Positions 7,633-16,491 of a stretch of 35,097 nt of DNA are shown here, in pieces; position 1 is the stretch's first letter; every line of letters begins with the position of its first letter. The DNA is taken from the NCBI GenBank assembly GCA_945879015.1, contig CAMCUO010000029.1:1-35097 (forward strand), in the 5' to 3' direction. The notes beneath the pieces were generated by a model. The model did no database searches. It was not told the origin of the DNA and was given only the letters and a program-made list of their open reading frames with translations. Made by a program: the position numbers and the translations under genes. Origin of the DNA: Chitinophaga pinensis. GTDB taxonomy: Bacteria > Bacteroidota > Bacteroidia > 2-12-FULL-35-15.

Positions 7633-8793
7633 ATGAGTAAAGAAATAAAAAATGTAGAGTACGGTTTAGAAAAAATATTTGAAGGAGCACAAGATTTTCT
7701 TCCTTTATTGGGAACCGATTATGTAGAATTTTATGTGGGCAATGCAAAACAATCGGCTCACTATTATAAAACTGCTTTTGGTTATCAATCTTATGCTTAT
7801 GCAGGATTGGAAACAGGATTAAAAGATCGCACTTCTTATGTATTGAAACAAGATAAAATTCGTTTGGTTTTAACAACAGCATTAACAAGCGATTCGCCAA
7901 TTGGTGAACATGTAAAAAAACATGGTGATGGTGTAAAAGTAATTGCTCTTTGGGTAGAAGATGCCCGAAAATCTTGGGAAGAAACTACCAAGCGCGGTGC
8001 AAAATCTTTCATGGAACCAACCGTTGAAAAAGATGAACATGGTGAAGTTGTCCGTGCAGGAATTTATACTTATGGCGAAACTATCCACATGTTTGTAGAA
8101 CGTAAAAATTACAAAGGAGAATTTTTACCCGGATTTAAAAAATGGGAAAGTAATTATAACCCTGCTCCAGTAGGATTAAAATTTATTGATCACATGGTAG
8201 GCAACGTTGGTTGGAATCAAATGAATGAAACTGTAAAGTGGTACGAAGATGTTATGGGATTTGTAAACTTTTTATCTTTTGATGACAAACAAATCACAAC
8301 TGAATATTCTGCTCTAATGAGTAAAGTAATGAGTAACGGGAATGGCAGAATTAAATTCCCAATCAATGAACCTGCGAAAGGAAAGAAAAAATCACAGATA
8401 GAAGAATATATTGATTTTTATGAAGGAGCTGGCGTTCAGCACTTGGCATTAGCAACAGATGATATTATTAAAACTGTTGGTGAACTGCGAGCTAGAGGTG
8501 TAGAATTTTTACCACCGCCACCACAAGCATACTATGATGATATTCCAAATCGATTGGGTGTTCACCGCGATATGATGAAAGAAGACATATCAAAATTACA
8601 GGAATTGTCAATTTTGGTAGACGCGGATGAAGATGGATATCTTTTGCAAATTTTTACAAAACCTGTAGAAGATCGCCCCACTTTATTTTATGAAGTTATT
8701 CAACGAATGGGTGCAACAGGATTTGGTGCTGGAAACTTTAAAGCATTGTTTGAATCTATTGAAAGAGAGCAGGCCAAAAGAGGAACGCTTTAA
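7633..8793 (+). CDS. hppD: 4-hydroxyphenylpyruvate dioxygenase
   Basis: A 386-residue Fe(II) enzyme that converts 4-hydroxyphenylpyruvate to homogentisate, the substrate of HmgA encoded just upstream. Two VOC-fold domains are visible. The N-terminal one begins DYVEFYVGNAKQSAHYYKTA; the C-terminal catalytic one begins KFIDHMVGNV, whose histidine is the first iron ligand. The second ligand is in GAGVQHLALATDDI, and the glutamate ligand is in PTLFYEVIQRMG. The C-terminal helix GFGAGNFKALFESIEREQ, needed to close the active site, is complete. Length and start match the family. A strong hairpin terminator follows 22 bp after the stop. Confidence 0.96.
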   Translation: MSKEIKNVEYGLEKIFEGAQDFLPLLGTDYVEFYVGNAKQSAHYYKTAFGYQSYAYAGLETGLKDRTSYVLKQDKIRLVLTTALTSDSPIGEHVKKHGDGVKVIALWVEDARKSWEETTKRGAKSFMEPTVEKDEHGEVVRAGIYTYGETIHMFVERKNYKGEFLPGFKKWESNYNPAPVGLKFIDHMVGNVGWNQMNETVKWYEDVMGFVNFLSFDDKQITTEYSALMSKVMSNGNGRIKFPINEPAKGKKKSQIEEYIDFYEGAGVQHLALATDDIIKTVGELRARGVEFLPPPPQAYYDDIPNRLGVHRDMMKEDISKLQELSILVDADEDGYLLQIFTKPVEDRPTLFYEVIQRMGATGFGAGNFKALFESIEREQAKRGTL

Positions 8794-8815
8794 ATAAATC
8801 ACTATTAGCACCTCA

Positions 8816-8848
8816 TCCCAGTCTATTAAATAGACTGGGATTTTTTTT
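8816..8848 (+). terminator. Rho-independent terminator of hppD
   Basis: A 12-bp perfect stem (TCCCAGTCTATT with AATAGACTGGGA) around a tiny loop is followed by eight T. It lies directly after the hppD stop and ends the tyrosine-catabolism transcript. Confidence 0.9.
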
Positions 8849-8886
8849 GCGATTATTCGAACAAAAAGTTAAATTTATAGAACTAT

Positions 8887-8894
8887 TATTTTTG
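8887..8894 (+). promoter_or_regulatory. Candidate -7 promoter element (TATTTTTG)
   Basis: Exact TAnnTTTG match ending 6 bp before the ATG of the next gene, so the transcript would have almost no leader. Confidence 0.4.
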
Positions 8895-8900
8895 ACTTTA

Positions 8901-9251
8901 ATGAAACTGCTTAATCTGCACAAATATTTTTTGTTTTTTTTAGCATTTCTGCTGAGCTTCCATTTATCAGCTCAAAAGAATATTGATTCACAAGAACTAC
9001 TCGACAAAAAAAATAAAAACAAAACAAAAGTTGCAGATGCATTGGTAGATTTAGCTAATTCGCAAATTGTTAATGACAAACAAAGCGCTATTGAGAAAGC
9101 AATGGAATTAAAAATTATTTTCGAAAAGATAGAAAAAGAAGCGCTTTTAGAAGATAAAAGGGGTGAACTACTTGTTTTATTTGAAAAAGTGAATGAATTG
9201 TCTCTCAAAACCATTGAAAAAATTGCAAAAGAACCAAAGCGATTAAAATAA
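8901..9251 (+). CDS. Small secreted helical protein, unknown function
   Basis: A 116-residue protein starting at ATG 8901; an upstream TTG-initiated extension is unlikely because it would begin inside the terminator of hppD. A clear signal peptide (MKLLNLHKYFLFFLAFLLSF, cleaved after HLSAQ) is followed by about 90 charged, Lys/Glu-rich residues predicted to form helices or a coiled coil (for example KAMELKIIFEKIEKEALLED). There is no lipobox and no recognised domain. It is probably periplasmic. The gene lies between the hppD terminator and a lipoprotein gene on the same strand, with a 67-bp gap. I do not recognise the family. Confidence 0.65.
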   Translation: MKLLNLHKYFLFFLAFLLSFHLSAQKNIDSQELLDKKNKNKTKVADALVDLANSQIVNDKQSAIEKAMELKIIFEKIEKEALLEDKRGELLVLFEKVNELSLKTIEKIAKEPKRLK

Positions 9252-9318
9252 AAACTATCTTTCAGAATGCTTTTATTTAACAATTATTTTTCTGTACTTT
9301 GCTTTTATACTAATTATA

Positions 9319-9906
9319 ATGTTTAATCGCTTTATTTTTATTTTCCTTATTTGTTTTGCATTTGCGTCCTGCAAGCACGAAACTGTTTTTACTGAAGTTA
9401 AAGTAAACAACAGGTATTCGATGAGCATTCCAGATTATCTTCAAACTTGCACCGATTTGCATAAAGATGCTTCTATGCAATATCAAAATGTAGAAAAAGA
9501 TATTTATGCAATGGTGATTGATGAGAAAAAGAAAACCATGCAAGATTATAGTTTGGATTATGATATTGATACTTATTTCAACAATATTGCATCGCAAGGT
9601 TTTGCAGATAATATTAAAGATGGGAAAGTAAGTATTCCTGGTCGCCAAGAAATAAATGGACACAAAGCGTTAATTGCTGAAGTTACTGGGAAGATAGAAA
9701 ACAATGAAGTATATTACAAATTAGGCTTGATTGAAACTCCTTATGAATTTTATCAGATATTAGTTTGGACACGTGCTTCTAACAAAGAAAACTTAGAACC
9801 AGATATCATTAAGATGGTTGAATCATTTCAGGAACTTCCACATCCTGCAGAGGAGCTACCAGATCCGAAATTGAGTGATAGTGTGAGTATCTCGCCTGCC
9901 TGGTAA
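9319..9906 (+). CDS. Hypothetical lipoprotein
   Basis: A 195-residue protein with a lipoprotein signal: a hydrophobic stretch ends in FASC with the lipidated cysteine at position 18. The mature part is a compact alpha/beta sequence with a pattern like PsbP/DcrB-type small lipoproteins: an early MSIPDYLQTC segment, a central INGHKALIAEVTG strand pair, a strand around YYKLGLIETPYEFYQILVWT, and a final helix IKMVESFQEL. That resemblance is by layout only and was not verified. It is probably anchored in the outer or inner membrane facing the periplasm. TACTTTGC about 20 bp upstream resembles a -7 element with one base missing. Confidence 0.8.
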   Translation: MFNRFIFIFLICFAFASCKHETVFTEVKVNNRYSMSIPDYLQTCTDLHKDASMQYQNVEKDIYAMVIDEKKKTMQDYSLDYDIDTYFNNIASQGFADNIKDGKVSIPGRQEINGHKALIAEVTGKIENNEVYYKLGLIETPYEFYQILVWTRASNKENLEPDIIKMVESFQELPHPAEELPDPKLSDSVSISPAW

Positions 9907-10060
9907 ATAAAAAAGCTCGAAGATACGTTGGTTTTATTAGATATTTTTATTTTACGAAATACTTTTTTATACATTCAAAAAAACATGACAAATCGTTTCC
10001 GAATTGATTCTGGATATTGTTCATAATCTCTCCTTTTCAATTCAGATAATTTTAATTATG

Positions 10061-10090
10061 TTTGTTTAAGAGCTTATAAAAATAATTTTT
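10061..10090 (+). promoter_or_regulatory. Candidate promoter of the kelch-OmpA/phosphatase/SiaC operon
   Basis: TTTG at 10061-10064 is followed after 18 bp by TAATTTTT (10083-10090), close to the Bacteroidota pattern TTTG-N17-20-TAnnTTTG with one mismatch. It lies 15 bp before the first ATG of the operon. Confidence 0.4.
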
Positions 10091-10105
10091 CGCAATGCTA
10101 ATACA

Positions 10106-11824
10106 ATGAAAGAAATTTTTCGCAATTCAATGATTTTCATTTTTTGTTTTCTGTTTTCCACTAGGTTTTCGGCACAGGAAACGCCATCTGGTTGGGTAAA
10201 GAAGTCTGATTTTAAGGGAGGGAAAATAACTGGTGCTTTATCATTTACAGTAGGAAATAGAATAATTGTTTGCTTTGGTACAGATGGACTTCAAAATCTA
10301 AATGAATGCTGGGAATATGATTCGGATTCTGACGATTGGACAAGAAAAGCTGATTTTCCTGGGGAGCCGCGAATGAATGCTGTTGCATTTTCAATAGGAG
10401 ACAAAGCCTATATAGGAACTGGATTTACTGAGAAGGATGGCATTACCGAGGCAAAAAAAGATTTTTGGGAATACAATTCTGCTACTAATGGCTGGACCGC
10501 AAAAGCAAATTTTCCTGGAGAAGCAAGATATGGAGCTGTAGGTTTTTCCATTGGCGACAAAGGTTATATATCGTTAGGTGCAGCCAGCAATAGACATGAA
10601 TTTCCTTCTGATTTGTGGGAGTATAATCCATCCAACAATCAATGGATAAAAAAAGCTGATTTTCCTGACAAAGGAAGGGATGAAGCATCCGTTTTTGTGA
10701 TTGGAACTTCGGCTTATGTTATAGGCGGAGCATTACCAGGGGAAATAGCTGTAAACAATAAAAATGTCTGGGAATATAATTCCCTCAAAGACAAGTGGCA
10801 AAAGAATGCAGATTTTCCCGGCCCTGCCCGCATTGGGGGTATTGCATTTACTATGAATAAAAAAGGTTATCTCTGTTCGGGATACAATGGAGTGCTTAAA
10901 TCTTATAATGATTTTTGGGAATATGATCCCAAACTAAAAGCATGGAATCAAAAAAAGGATGCTCCATTTGAGCCACGGTATCACTCATTCTCATTTATTA
11001 AAGACAATAGCATATATATTGGAACAGGTGTTTCGAAAAAAAAATTACTAAACGCGGGTGGTAGCAGTGATATCTGGAGTTTAAAATTTAAAGAGGAGAT
11101 CTTTGCCGACTATAAAGCAAAACTACTTTACGATGATAAGAACAAAAAAATGCCTTTGGGGCAGCAAGGTGTTTCTTTAATTGGCGATGAAAAAAATGTA
11201 ATACAAAGCACCACAACCGACAATAGTGGTCTTTTCGTATTTAAACAGGTTGATCCTTTGGAGAGTTACAAATTAGTATTGGACAGGAATGCTAAAATTC
11301 CTTCAGACGCAGTCATATCAATAGCTAAAACCAGTGGTAAAATAATTCAAACCCTTGAAAAAAATACGGATGGCCAATTTGCTTATGAAATAACTAAATT
11401 AGAAGAAATCGAAGAAGATGACTCTTATTTTAATCTACAGTATTTTAATAAATCCTTAGAAAAGGAAATTACCATTACCACAATTATATATTTTCCAGCC
11501 GCCTCCACAGAGTTATCAAAAGATGCACAAAACATAATCTATCAGGTTATTGTTTCTCTCAACCAATATCCAAACTTAAAGCTGATAATTTCCGCTCATA
11601 CAGATTCGAGAGGAGACGATGATTCTAATTTTAAATTATCAGAGCTAAGAGCGAAATCTGTAGTAGACTATCTCATTTTGAATGATATTAGCCCTAAAAG
11701 AATTATAGGCACAGGGTTTGGAGAAACAAAAATCTTAAATAAATGCAAGAACGGAATTGAGTGCACCGAAGAAGAACATAAAATAAACAGACGAATAGAA
11801 TTCAAATTTATTAAACAAGAATAG
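10106..11824 (+). CDS. Kelch-repeat beta-propeller with C-terminal OmpA domain
   Basis: A 572-residue exported protein. A signal peptide (about residues 1-25, ending FSAQ) is followed by six kelch-type blades of about 50 residues, each with a W-E-Y strand, a W, a (K/N)A(D/N)FP-type turn and an aromatic-glycine strand (for example WTRKADFPGEPR, WTAKANFPGEAR, WIKKADFPDKGR). Residues about 345-430 form a short carboxypeptidase-regulatory or SdrD-like beta domain (GQQGVSLIGDEKNVIQ). Residues about 458-572 are an OmpA-like peptidoglycan-binding domain with IIYFPAASTELSKDA, LIISAHTDSRGDDDSNFKLS and RIIGTGFGETK. The protein should sit in the periplasm or outer membrane, bound to peptidoglycan. It is first of three genes read together with a SpoIIE phosphatase (34 bp downstream) and a SiaC protein, so it may be the sensory or envelope part of that system; this is inference. 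Confidence 0.88.
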   Translation: MKEIFRNSMIFIFCFLFSTRFSAQETPSGWVKKSDFKGGKITGALSFTVGNRIIVCFGTDGLQNLNECWEYDSDSDDWTRKADFPGEPRMNAVAFSIGDKAYIGTGFTEKDGITEAKKDFWEYNSATNGWTAKANFPGEARYGAVGFSIGDKGYISLGAASNRHEFPSDLWEYNPSNNQWIKKADFPDKGRDEASVFVIGTSAYVIGGALPGEIAVNNKNVWEYNSLKDKWQKNADFPGPARIGGIAFTMNKKGYLCSGYNGVLKSYNDFWEYDPKLKAWNQKKDAPFEPRYHSFSFIKDNSIYIGTGVSKKKLLNAGGSSDIWSLKFKEEIFADYKAKLLYDDKNKKMPLGQQGVSLIGDEKNVIQSTTTDNSGLFVFKQVDPLESYKLVLDRNAKIPSDAVISIAKTSGKIIQTLEKNTDGQFAYEITKLEEIEEDDSYFNLQYFNKSLEKEITITTIIYFPAASTELSKDAQNIIYQVIVSLNQYPNLKLIISAHTDSRGDDDSNFKLSELRAKSVVDYLILNDISPKRIIGTGFGETKILNKCKNGIECTEEEHKINRRIEFKFIKQE

Positions 11825-11858
11825 TGTATTCCGCAATTTTTATCCCTTATCATACTAA

Positions 11859-14066
11859 ATGAGAACAATTTTTGTAAGCTTAATTTTTGTTTTTATTCAA
11901 GCTTTTTTTTCACTTTATACCTATTCTCAGGCAGATTCTGCAGGCAAAGATGTATTGAAATTGATAGTAAAACATTTTAATCAGGGAAATCTGGATTCCG
12001 CCTCTGTTATTGCAGAAGAAAATATCAACAACCCGAAATTAAAAAACAATTCACAATTTTGGTTTTATACTGGATTGATTAATAAAGAAATGTTTAAAAA
12101 ATACGAAAAGGGAAAAGCAAATTCACTTCATAGAGAAAAAGCATCCCAATCTTTTCAAAAATCACTCGGTTTAGAAACTGAACAAGATCTTATAGCCGAT
12201 ATAAATAAAAACTTAAAATATATTGCCAGCACATATTATAATGATGCACTGCGGTTAATTAAGGAAGGTAAAGCTTCTGTTCCCATGAGCATAAATTTAT
12301 TTAATGAATACATTGATCTGATGAAATTGATTGATGAAAATTATAATTTCAAACAAAAAGAAATTGAATTTTCCCTGGCACTTGGTTCTATCTATTCAAA
12401 TATTTATGAGAATGATGAATCTAAACAAGCAAATGAATATTATGACTTGGCCAAAAGAAGTTTTAACAAAGCTTTGGATCTAGATCCTACACTATCATCT
12501 GCACGTTATAATTTAGTTGTACTTGAAACTAAATTTAATACAAAACAGGAAAAAATTTTGAAAGAAGAATCCAAACAGAAGGATTTGGAAATTATTTCGC
12601 TTAATTCGATAAAAGAAATTGCAGAGATGAAGCTTCATGAAAGTCAACTAAAGGATGAAGATAAAAGGAAAGAGTTAATCATTTTTAAGCATCTACAAGA
12701 GAAATATGAAATTAGAAGAAAGGCTCGAGAAGAAAGAAAAGAAGCTGAAGACCAAAAAGAAAAAGAAAAACAAAAAACTGTATTATGGTCAGCAATATCA
12801 GGTTTATTCATCGTTCTAATGTTTGCGGCTGTTGTTTATAGAAACTCACGCCAAAAAGAAAAGCTAAACATCGAATTGGGAAGCAAGAATAATGTCATAG
12901 AAATGAAAAATAAAGAATTAGCTACTCTATCCTTCGCTGTTAGTAAGTCAACAAACAATTTAATGATCTTCAATGCAGAAATGGAATTGGTTTGGGCGAA
13001 CAACACTTTCTTAGATATCAATGGATTAACTCTTGAGGAATACAAAAAAGAAAAAGGCCGAACGTTATTTGAAGTTAGCACCTACCTCGATATTAAAAAT
13101 ATGGTTGATGATTGCATTAGAAAAAAAACTGGTGCGTCTTATGAATCTGAGAACATTACTAAAAACATGGGTAAACGATGGTTTCAATCCATCCTTTCCC
13201 TCATATTTGATGAAAATGATCAGCTTCAAAACTTATTGGTAATTGACTCGGATATTACTACCATAAAACAGATTGAAGAAGAAATACGACAAAAAAACAA
13301 AGACATTACAGACAGTATTCATTATGCAAAAAGAATACAACAATCTATTCTACCAACAAAAATTAAAATTCAGGAACTTATTCCAGAATCATTTATATAC
13401 TACCAACCTAAAGATATTGTTAGCGGAGATTTCTATTGGATGGAAGGAATTGAAAACAGTTCCAAAATAATTGTAGCTGCCGTTGATTGCACGGGACACG
13501 GAGTTCCAGGTGCATTGCTTACTATTGTTGGAAACGATCTTTTAAATCATATTGTAAATGAATTAAAAATATCCAATCCAAAAAATATTTTGAAGGAAAT
13601 GAATGCCAGCATTATTAATCGTTTTTCGTTAATTGAGGATTCAACTTCAAGAGAAGGAATGGATATGGCACTAATAAGCATTCAAAAAACAGATGGAAAT
13701 ATTTATTTAAGATATGCGGGGGCTTACAACGCACTTTTTTATATCAGGAACAATGAGATATTTGTTTTAGAAGCAATGAAGGAACACATTGGCAGTATTC
13801 CTTTAGAACTAGGAGATGAAATTCATGAGCACACCCTGGAAGTTTTGAAAGGCGATATTGTTTATATGTTTTCAGATGGTTATGCAGATCAGTTAAATGG
13901 CGTGACCGGTAAGAAATTTATGAAAGGGAAATTTAAAGACCTCTTGCTCGACATCCATCAGAAACCTTTAGAGGAACAAAAAAGAATCCTTGAACAGACC
14001 CATCTAAATTGGCGAGGAAATACTTTTCAAACGGATGACATGCTAGTGATGGGACTTAAATTTTAA
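11859..14066 (+). CDS. Membrane TPR-PAS-SpoIIE/PP2C phosphatase (SiaA/RsbU-like)
   Basis: A 735-residue sensor phosphatase. A signal or anchor helix is at residues 1-24; TPR-like helices fill about 25-225 (periplasmic), a charged coiled coil spans about 230-305, and a membrane helix lies at about 307-329. A cytoplasmic PAS domain follows (from about residue 368, MIFNAEMELVWANNTFLDIN), then the linker SIHYAKRIQQSILPT and a SpoIIE-type PP2C domain at 485-735. The metal-binding acids are present: SGDFYWME (about 521), AAVDCTGHGVPGALL (about 542), FSDGYADQLNG (about 673) and the final TDDMLVMGL. It should therefore be an active Ser/Thr phosphatase. Its target is most likely the SiaC-family protein encoded 20 bp downstream, by analogy with Pseudomonas SiaA-SiaC. 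What the TPR and PAS parts sense is unknown. Confidence 0.92.
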   Translation: MRTIFVSLIFVFIQAFFSLYTYSQADSAGKDVLKLIVKHFNQGNLDSASVIAEENINNPKLKNNSQFWFYTGLINKEMFKKYEKGKANSLHREKASQSFQKSLGLETEQDLIADINKNLKYIASTYYNDALRLIKEGKASVPMSINLFNEYIDLMKLIDENYNFKQKEIEFSLALGSIYSNIYENDESKQANEYYDLAKRSFNKALDLDPTLSSARYNLVVLETKFNTKQEKILKEESKQKDLEIISLNSIKEIAEMKLHESQLKDEDKRKELIIFKHLQEKYEIRRKAREERKEAEDQKEKEKQKTVLWSAISGLFIVLMFAAVVYRNSRQKEKLNIELGSKNNVIEMKNKELATLSFAVSKSTNNLMIFNAEMELVWANNTFLDINGLTLEEYKKEKGRTLFEVSTYLDIKNMVDDCIRKKTGASYESENITKNMGKRWFQSILSLIFDENDQLQNLLVIDSDITTIKQIEEEIRQKNKDITDSIHYAKRIQQSILPTKIKIQELIPESFIYYQPKDIVSGDFYWMEGIENSSKIIVAAVDCTGHGVPGALLTIVGNDLLNHIVNELKISNPKNILKEMNASIINRFSLIEDSTSREGMDMALISIQKTDGNIYLRYAGAYNALFYIRNNEIFVLEAMKEHIGSIPLELGDEIHEHTLEVLKGDIVYMFSDGYADQLNGVTGKKFMKGKFKDLLLDIHQKPLEEQKRILEQTHLNWRGNTFQTDDMLVMGLKF

Positions 14067-14086
14067 ATTATTCAATAAAATCAATC

Positions 14087-14461
14087 ATGGAAAAATTAAC
14101 ACTAAATGCCACTGAAACAACTCCACTAGTAAATTTTGACCCTGAAAATGGATTACTTGAAATCGAAGGGAGAATTATACCGGAAGATGTAAGTGCTTTT
14201 TTTTCACCAATTTTTAATTGGTTAGAAAACTATCTTCCTGACAAAGAACAATCAACAACTTTGAGGTTTTGCTTATTTTATAATAATACAAGTTCATCAA
14301 AGCGCATATTAAGCATTATGAAAAAAATGGATACTTTATTTTTAGAAGGAGCAAATTTAAAGATTAGGTGGGAATATGAAGAAGGCGATGAAGATGCCAT
14401 CAAGGATGGAGAAGACTATAAATCGCTTTTGAAAATTCCTTTTGAAATTGTTAAAGTTTAA
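14087..14461 (+). CDS. SiaC-family regulatory phosphoprotein (DUF1987)
   Basis: A 124-residue soluble protein recognised as DUF1987/SiaC by its start (LNATETTPLVNFDPENG), the IEGRIIPEDVSAFFSPIFNW segment and the FCLFYNNTSSSKRI strand-turn. In Pseudomonas aeruginosa SiaC is phosphorylated by kinase SiaB and dephosphorylated by SiaA, and its unphosphorylated form activates the diguanylate cyclase SiaD. The phosphorylated threonine there is, as I recall, T68; here T68 lies in NNTSSS, the equivalent motif. The gene closes an operon behind the SpoIIE phosphatase. No SiaB-like kinase and no GGDEF gene are in the window, so its effector in this organism is unknown. Length is typical for the family. 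Confidence 0.88.
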   Translation: MEKLTLNATETTPLVNFDPENGLLEIEGRIIPEDVSAFFSPIFNWLENYLPDKEQSTTLRFCLFYNNTSSSKRILSIMKKMDTLFLEGANLKIRWEYEEGDEDAIKDGEDYKSLLKIPFEIVKV

Positions 14462-14500
14462 TTTTTTGAAAAAACAAAACCCTGCTAAAAAGCAAGGGTT
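14462..14500 (-). terminator. Terminator hairpin, mainly serving aspS
   Basis: On the minus strand AACCCTTGC pairs with GCAGGGTT across a short loop (14478-14500, one bulged base) and is followed by a T-rich run (TTTTGTTTTTT). It lies 28 bp past the aspS stop. The same hairpin also follows the SiaC gene on the plus strand, but without a T run, so it may act in both directions with unequal strength. Confidence 0.65.
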
Positions 14501-14528
14501 CTCATGTCACTTCAATTTAAATAGAAAC

Positions 14529-16367
14529 CTACTTCTTCAAAGCAATCATCAACTCATCCAATTGCGCTTGCGCTATAGTTGATGGAGAATCAATCATCAC
14601 ATCTCTGCCAGAATTATTTTTAGGGAAAGCAATAAAATCACGAATCCCATCAGCTCCTCCAAACAAAGAACACAAACGATCGAAGCCAAATGCTAGTCCG
14701 CCATGCGGAGGTGCGCCAAATTCAAATGCATTCATCAAGAATCCAAATTGTGCTTGTGCATCTTCTTTGCTGAAACCTAACAAACCAAACATTTTGGCCT
14801 GCAAATTTTTATCATGTATTCGGATAGAGCCGCCACCAATTTCAACACCATTTATTACCAAATCGTAAGCATTTGCCCGAACAGAGCCTGGATCAGTATC
14901 TAACAATGAAACATCTTCCAATTTAGGAGATGTGAACGGATGATGTTTCGCGTGCCAACGACCGCCTTTTTCGCCAATGGAAGTAGAGTCTACTTCTTCG
15001 CTAAATTCCAATAAAGGGAAATCTATTATCCAATGACAAGCAAATATATTTTTATCTCTCAAGCCCAAACGCGTTCCCATTTCTAAACGCAACTCCGATA
15101 ATGCTCTACGAGCTTTGTTTTCTTCGCCTGCAATCAACATCATTAAATCGCCAGGCTTTGCATCAAATGCAACAACCCATTTTTTTAATTCTCCTTCGTT
15201 GTAAAATTTGTCTACAGAAGATTTAATTGTTCCATCTAAATTGTAGCGTGCGTATATTAAACCTGTTGCACCAATTTGTGGACGCTTAATAAATTCTGTT
15301 AATTCATCCATTTGCTTTCGAGTGTATTCCGCTGCACCTTTTGCACAAATACCAACAACCAACGCTGCATCATCAAATACTTTAAAATCTTTTCCTGAGA
15401 CTAAATCAACATCCCCCGTCCTGCGGACACCCCCTTCCAAGGGGGACTTTAGTTCAACGAACTTCATTTCGAATCGAATATCTGGTTTATCGTTTCCATA
15501 AAATTTCATCGCATCCGCATACGTCATTCGCGAAAATTTGTTCGGAATACCTGCCTGTCCGGCAGGCAGGTCAATTCCTTTCACACTTTTAAATAAATGC
15601 CGAATCATTCCTTCAAACGTATTTAAAATATCTTCCTGCTCTACAAAAGCCATTTCACAATCTATTTGAGTAAATTCGGGTTGACGATCGGCACGCAAAT
15701 CTTCATCTCTGAAACATTTGACAATTTGATAATATCTATCAAAACCACCTACCATCAATAATTGTTTGAAGGTTTGTGGTGATTGAGGTAAAGCATAAAA
15801 TTCACCTTGATTCATTCTAGAAGGAACAACAAAATCTCTTGCACCTTCTGGAGTAGATTTAATTAAGACAGGTGTTTCTACTTCTAAGAAATTTAATTTA
15901 TCTAAAAAATTGCGGGTTTCAATCGCCATACGGTGGCGCAACTCTAAATTTTTACGTACAGGATTTCTTCTTAAATCCAAGTAACGGTATTTCATTCTAA
16001 TATCATCACCACCATCTGTTTCATCTTCAATAGTAAAAGGAGGAGTAATGGCAGCGTTGATAACAACAATTTTTTCAGGATTAATTTCTACATCACCAGT
16101 TGCTAATTTATCGGATTTTGAATATCGCTCCGCAACATTGCCTGTAACTGAAATCACAAATTCGCGACCCAAGGTACGCGCCAAATCCACCAATTCTTTT
16201 GAAGCTTTATCTGTTTCAATAGTAATTTGTGTTATTCCATACCTATCGCGCAAATCAATCCAAAGTAAAGAACCTTTATCTCTAACTCCTTGAACCCATC
16301 CGCTGAGTGTAACTGTTTGTCCTGCATTTGAAATGCGCAATTCTCCGCAAGTGTGTGATCGTAACAT
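14529..16367 (-). CDS. aspS: Aspartyl-tRNA synthetase with two repeat-derived peptide insertions
   Basis: A 612-residue class II synthetase that charges tRNA-Asp. The N-terminal OB-fold anticodon domain ([17 protein letters not shown], about 16-32), catalytic motif 2 ([18 protein letters not shown]) and motif 3 ([11 protein letters not shown]) are intact, and the bacterial GAD insert domain lies between about 295 and 420. The bacterial-type length (usually about 585-595) is exceeded because of two extra peptides. LPAGQAG (267-273) sits in the catalytic domain just before [19 protein letters not shown] second, [13 protein letters not shown] (307-319), sits at the start of the GAD region after MKFVEL. 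Both are encoded by palindromic DNA repeats inserted in frame. Everything else is conserved and the gene is essential, so it is presumably functional. It ends 67 bp from the SiaC gene (convergent). Confidence 0.97.
   Translation of the reverse strand: MLRSHTCGELRISNAGQTVTLSGWVQGVRDKGSLLWIDLRDRYGITQITIETDKASKELVDLARTLGREFVISVTGNVAERYSKSDKLATGDVEINPEKIVVINAAITPPFTIEDETDGGDDIRMKYRYLDLRRNPVRKNLELRHRMAIETRNFLDKLNFLEVETPVLIKSTPEGARDFVVPSRMNQGEFYALPQSPQTFKQLLMVGGFDRYYQIVKCFRDEDLRADRQPEFTQIDCEMAFVEQEDILNTFEGMIRHLFKSVKGIDLPAGQAGIPNKFSRMTYADAMKFYGNDKPDIRFEMKFVELKSPLEGGVRRTGDVDLVSGKDFKVFDDAALVVGICAKGAAEYTRKQMDELTEFIKRPQIGATGLIYARYNLDGTIKSSVDKFYNEGELKKWVVAFDAKPGDLMMLIAGEENKARRALSELRLEMGTRLGLRDKNIFACHWIIDFPLLEFSEEVDSTSIGEKGGRWHAKHHPFTSPKLEDVSLLDTDPGSVRANAYDLVINGVEIGGGSIRIHDKNLQAKMFGLLGFSKEDAQAQFGFLMNAFEFGAPPHGGLAFGFDRLCSLFGGADGIRDFIAFPKNNSGRDVMIDSPSTIAQAQLDELMIALKK
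15405..15449. repeat. Palindromic repeat inserted in aspS (SPLEGG type)
   Basis: The core CCCCCTTCCAAGGGGG (15430-15445) is a near-perfect palindrome, followed on the coding strand by a GTCC..GGAC hairpin and a GGGGGATG tail. The length, about 39-45 bp, keeps the frame. It has the same head-plus-GGGG-tail layout as the arms of the DUF559 element and the repeat behind brxA, so I place it in the same broad family. The translated peptide is [13 protein letters not shown]. Confidence 0.75.
15550..15570. repeat. Palindromic repeat inserted in aspS (PAGQAG type)
   Basis: CCTGCCTG and CAGGCAGG form a hairpin separated by five bases. It is GC-rich in an AT-rich gene and encodes LPAGQAG between the conserved segments KGID and IPNKFSRM. 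The insertion is a multiple of three. It differs in sequence from the SPLEGG-type repeat 100 bp away, so two unrelated repeat families hit the same gene. Confidence 0.75.
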
Positions 16368-16479
16368 ATAAATTTGAAAATTTGAAAATTTAACAATTTG
16401 GAAATTGCTTTAGCCTTCGGCTATTGCGAAATTACTAAAAATAAAGCTTAATCCAAGGCAAAATTCATAGTAAGAATAT

Positions 16480-16487
16480 TAACTTTG
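16480..16487 (+). promoter_or_regulatory. Candidate -7 promoter element of tadA (TAACTTTG)
   Basis: Exact TAnnTTTG match ending 4 bp before the tadA ATG, implying a leaderless or nearly leaderless transcript. The 16370-16410 stretch further upstream is a run of AATTTGAAAATTTG-like repeats. Confidence 0.45.
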
Positions 16488-16491
16488 TTCT

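Noticed and set aside
15405..15570. Treating the extra AspRS peptides as a lineage-specific protein domain
   Set aside because: Both are encoded by GC-rich palindromes with repeat-like structure, and they interrupt segments that are otherwise contiguous in the family.
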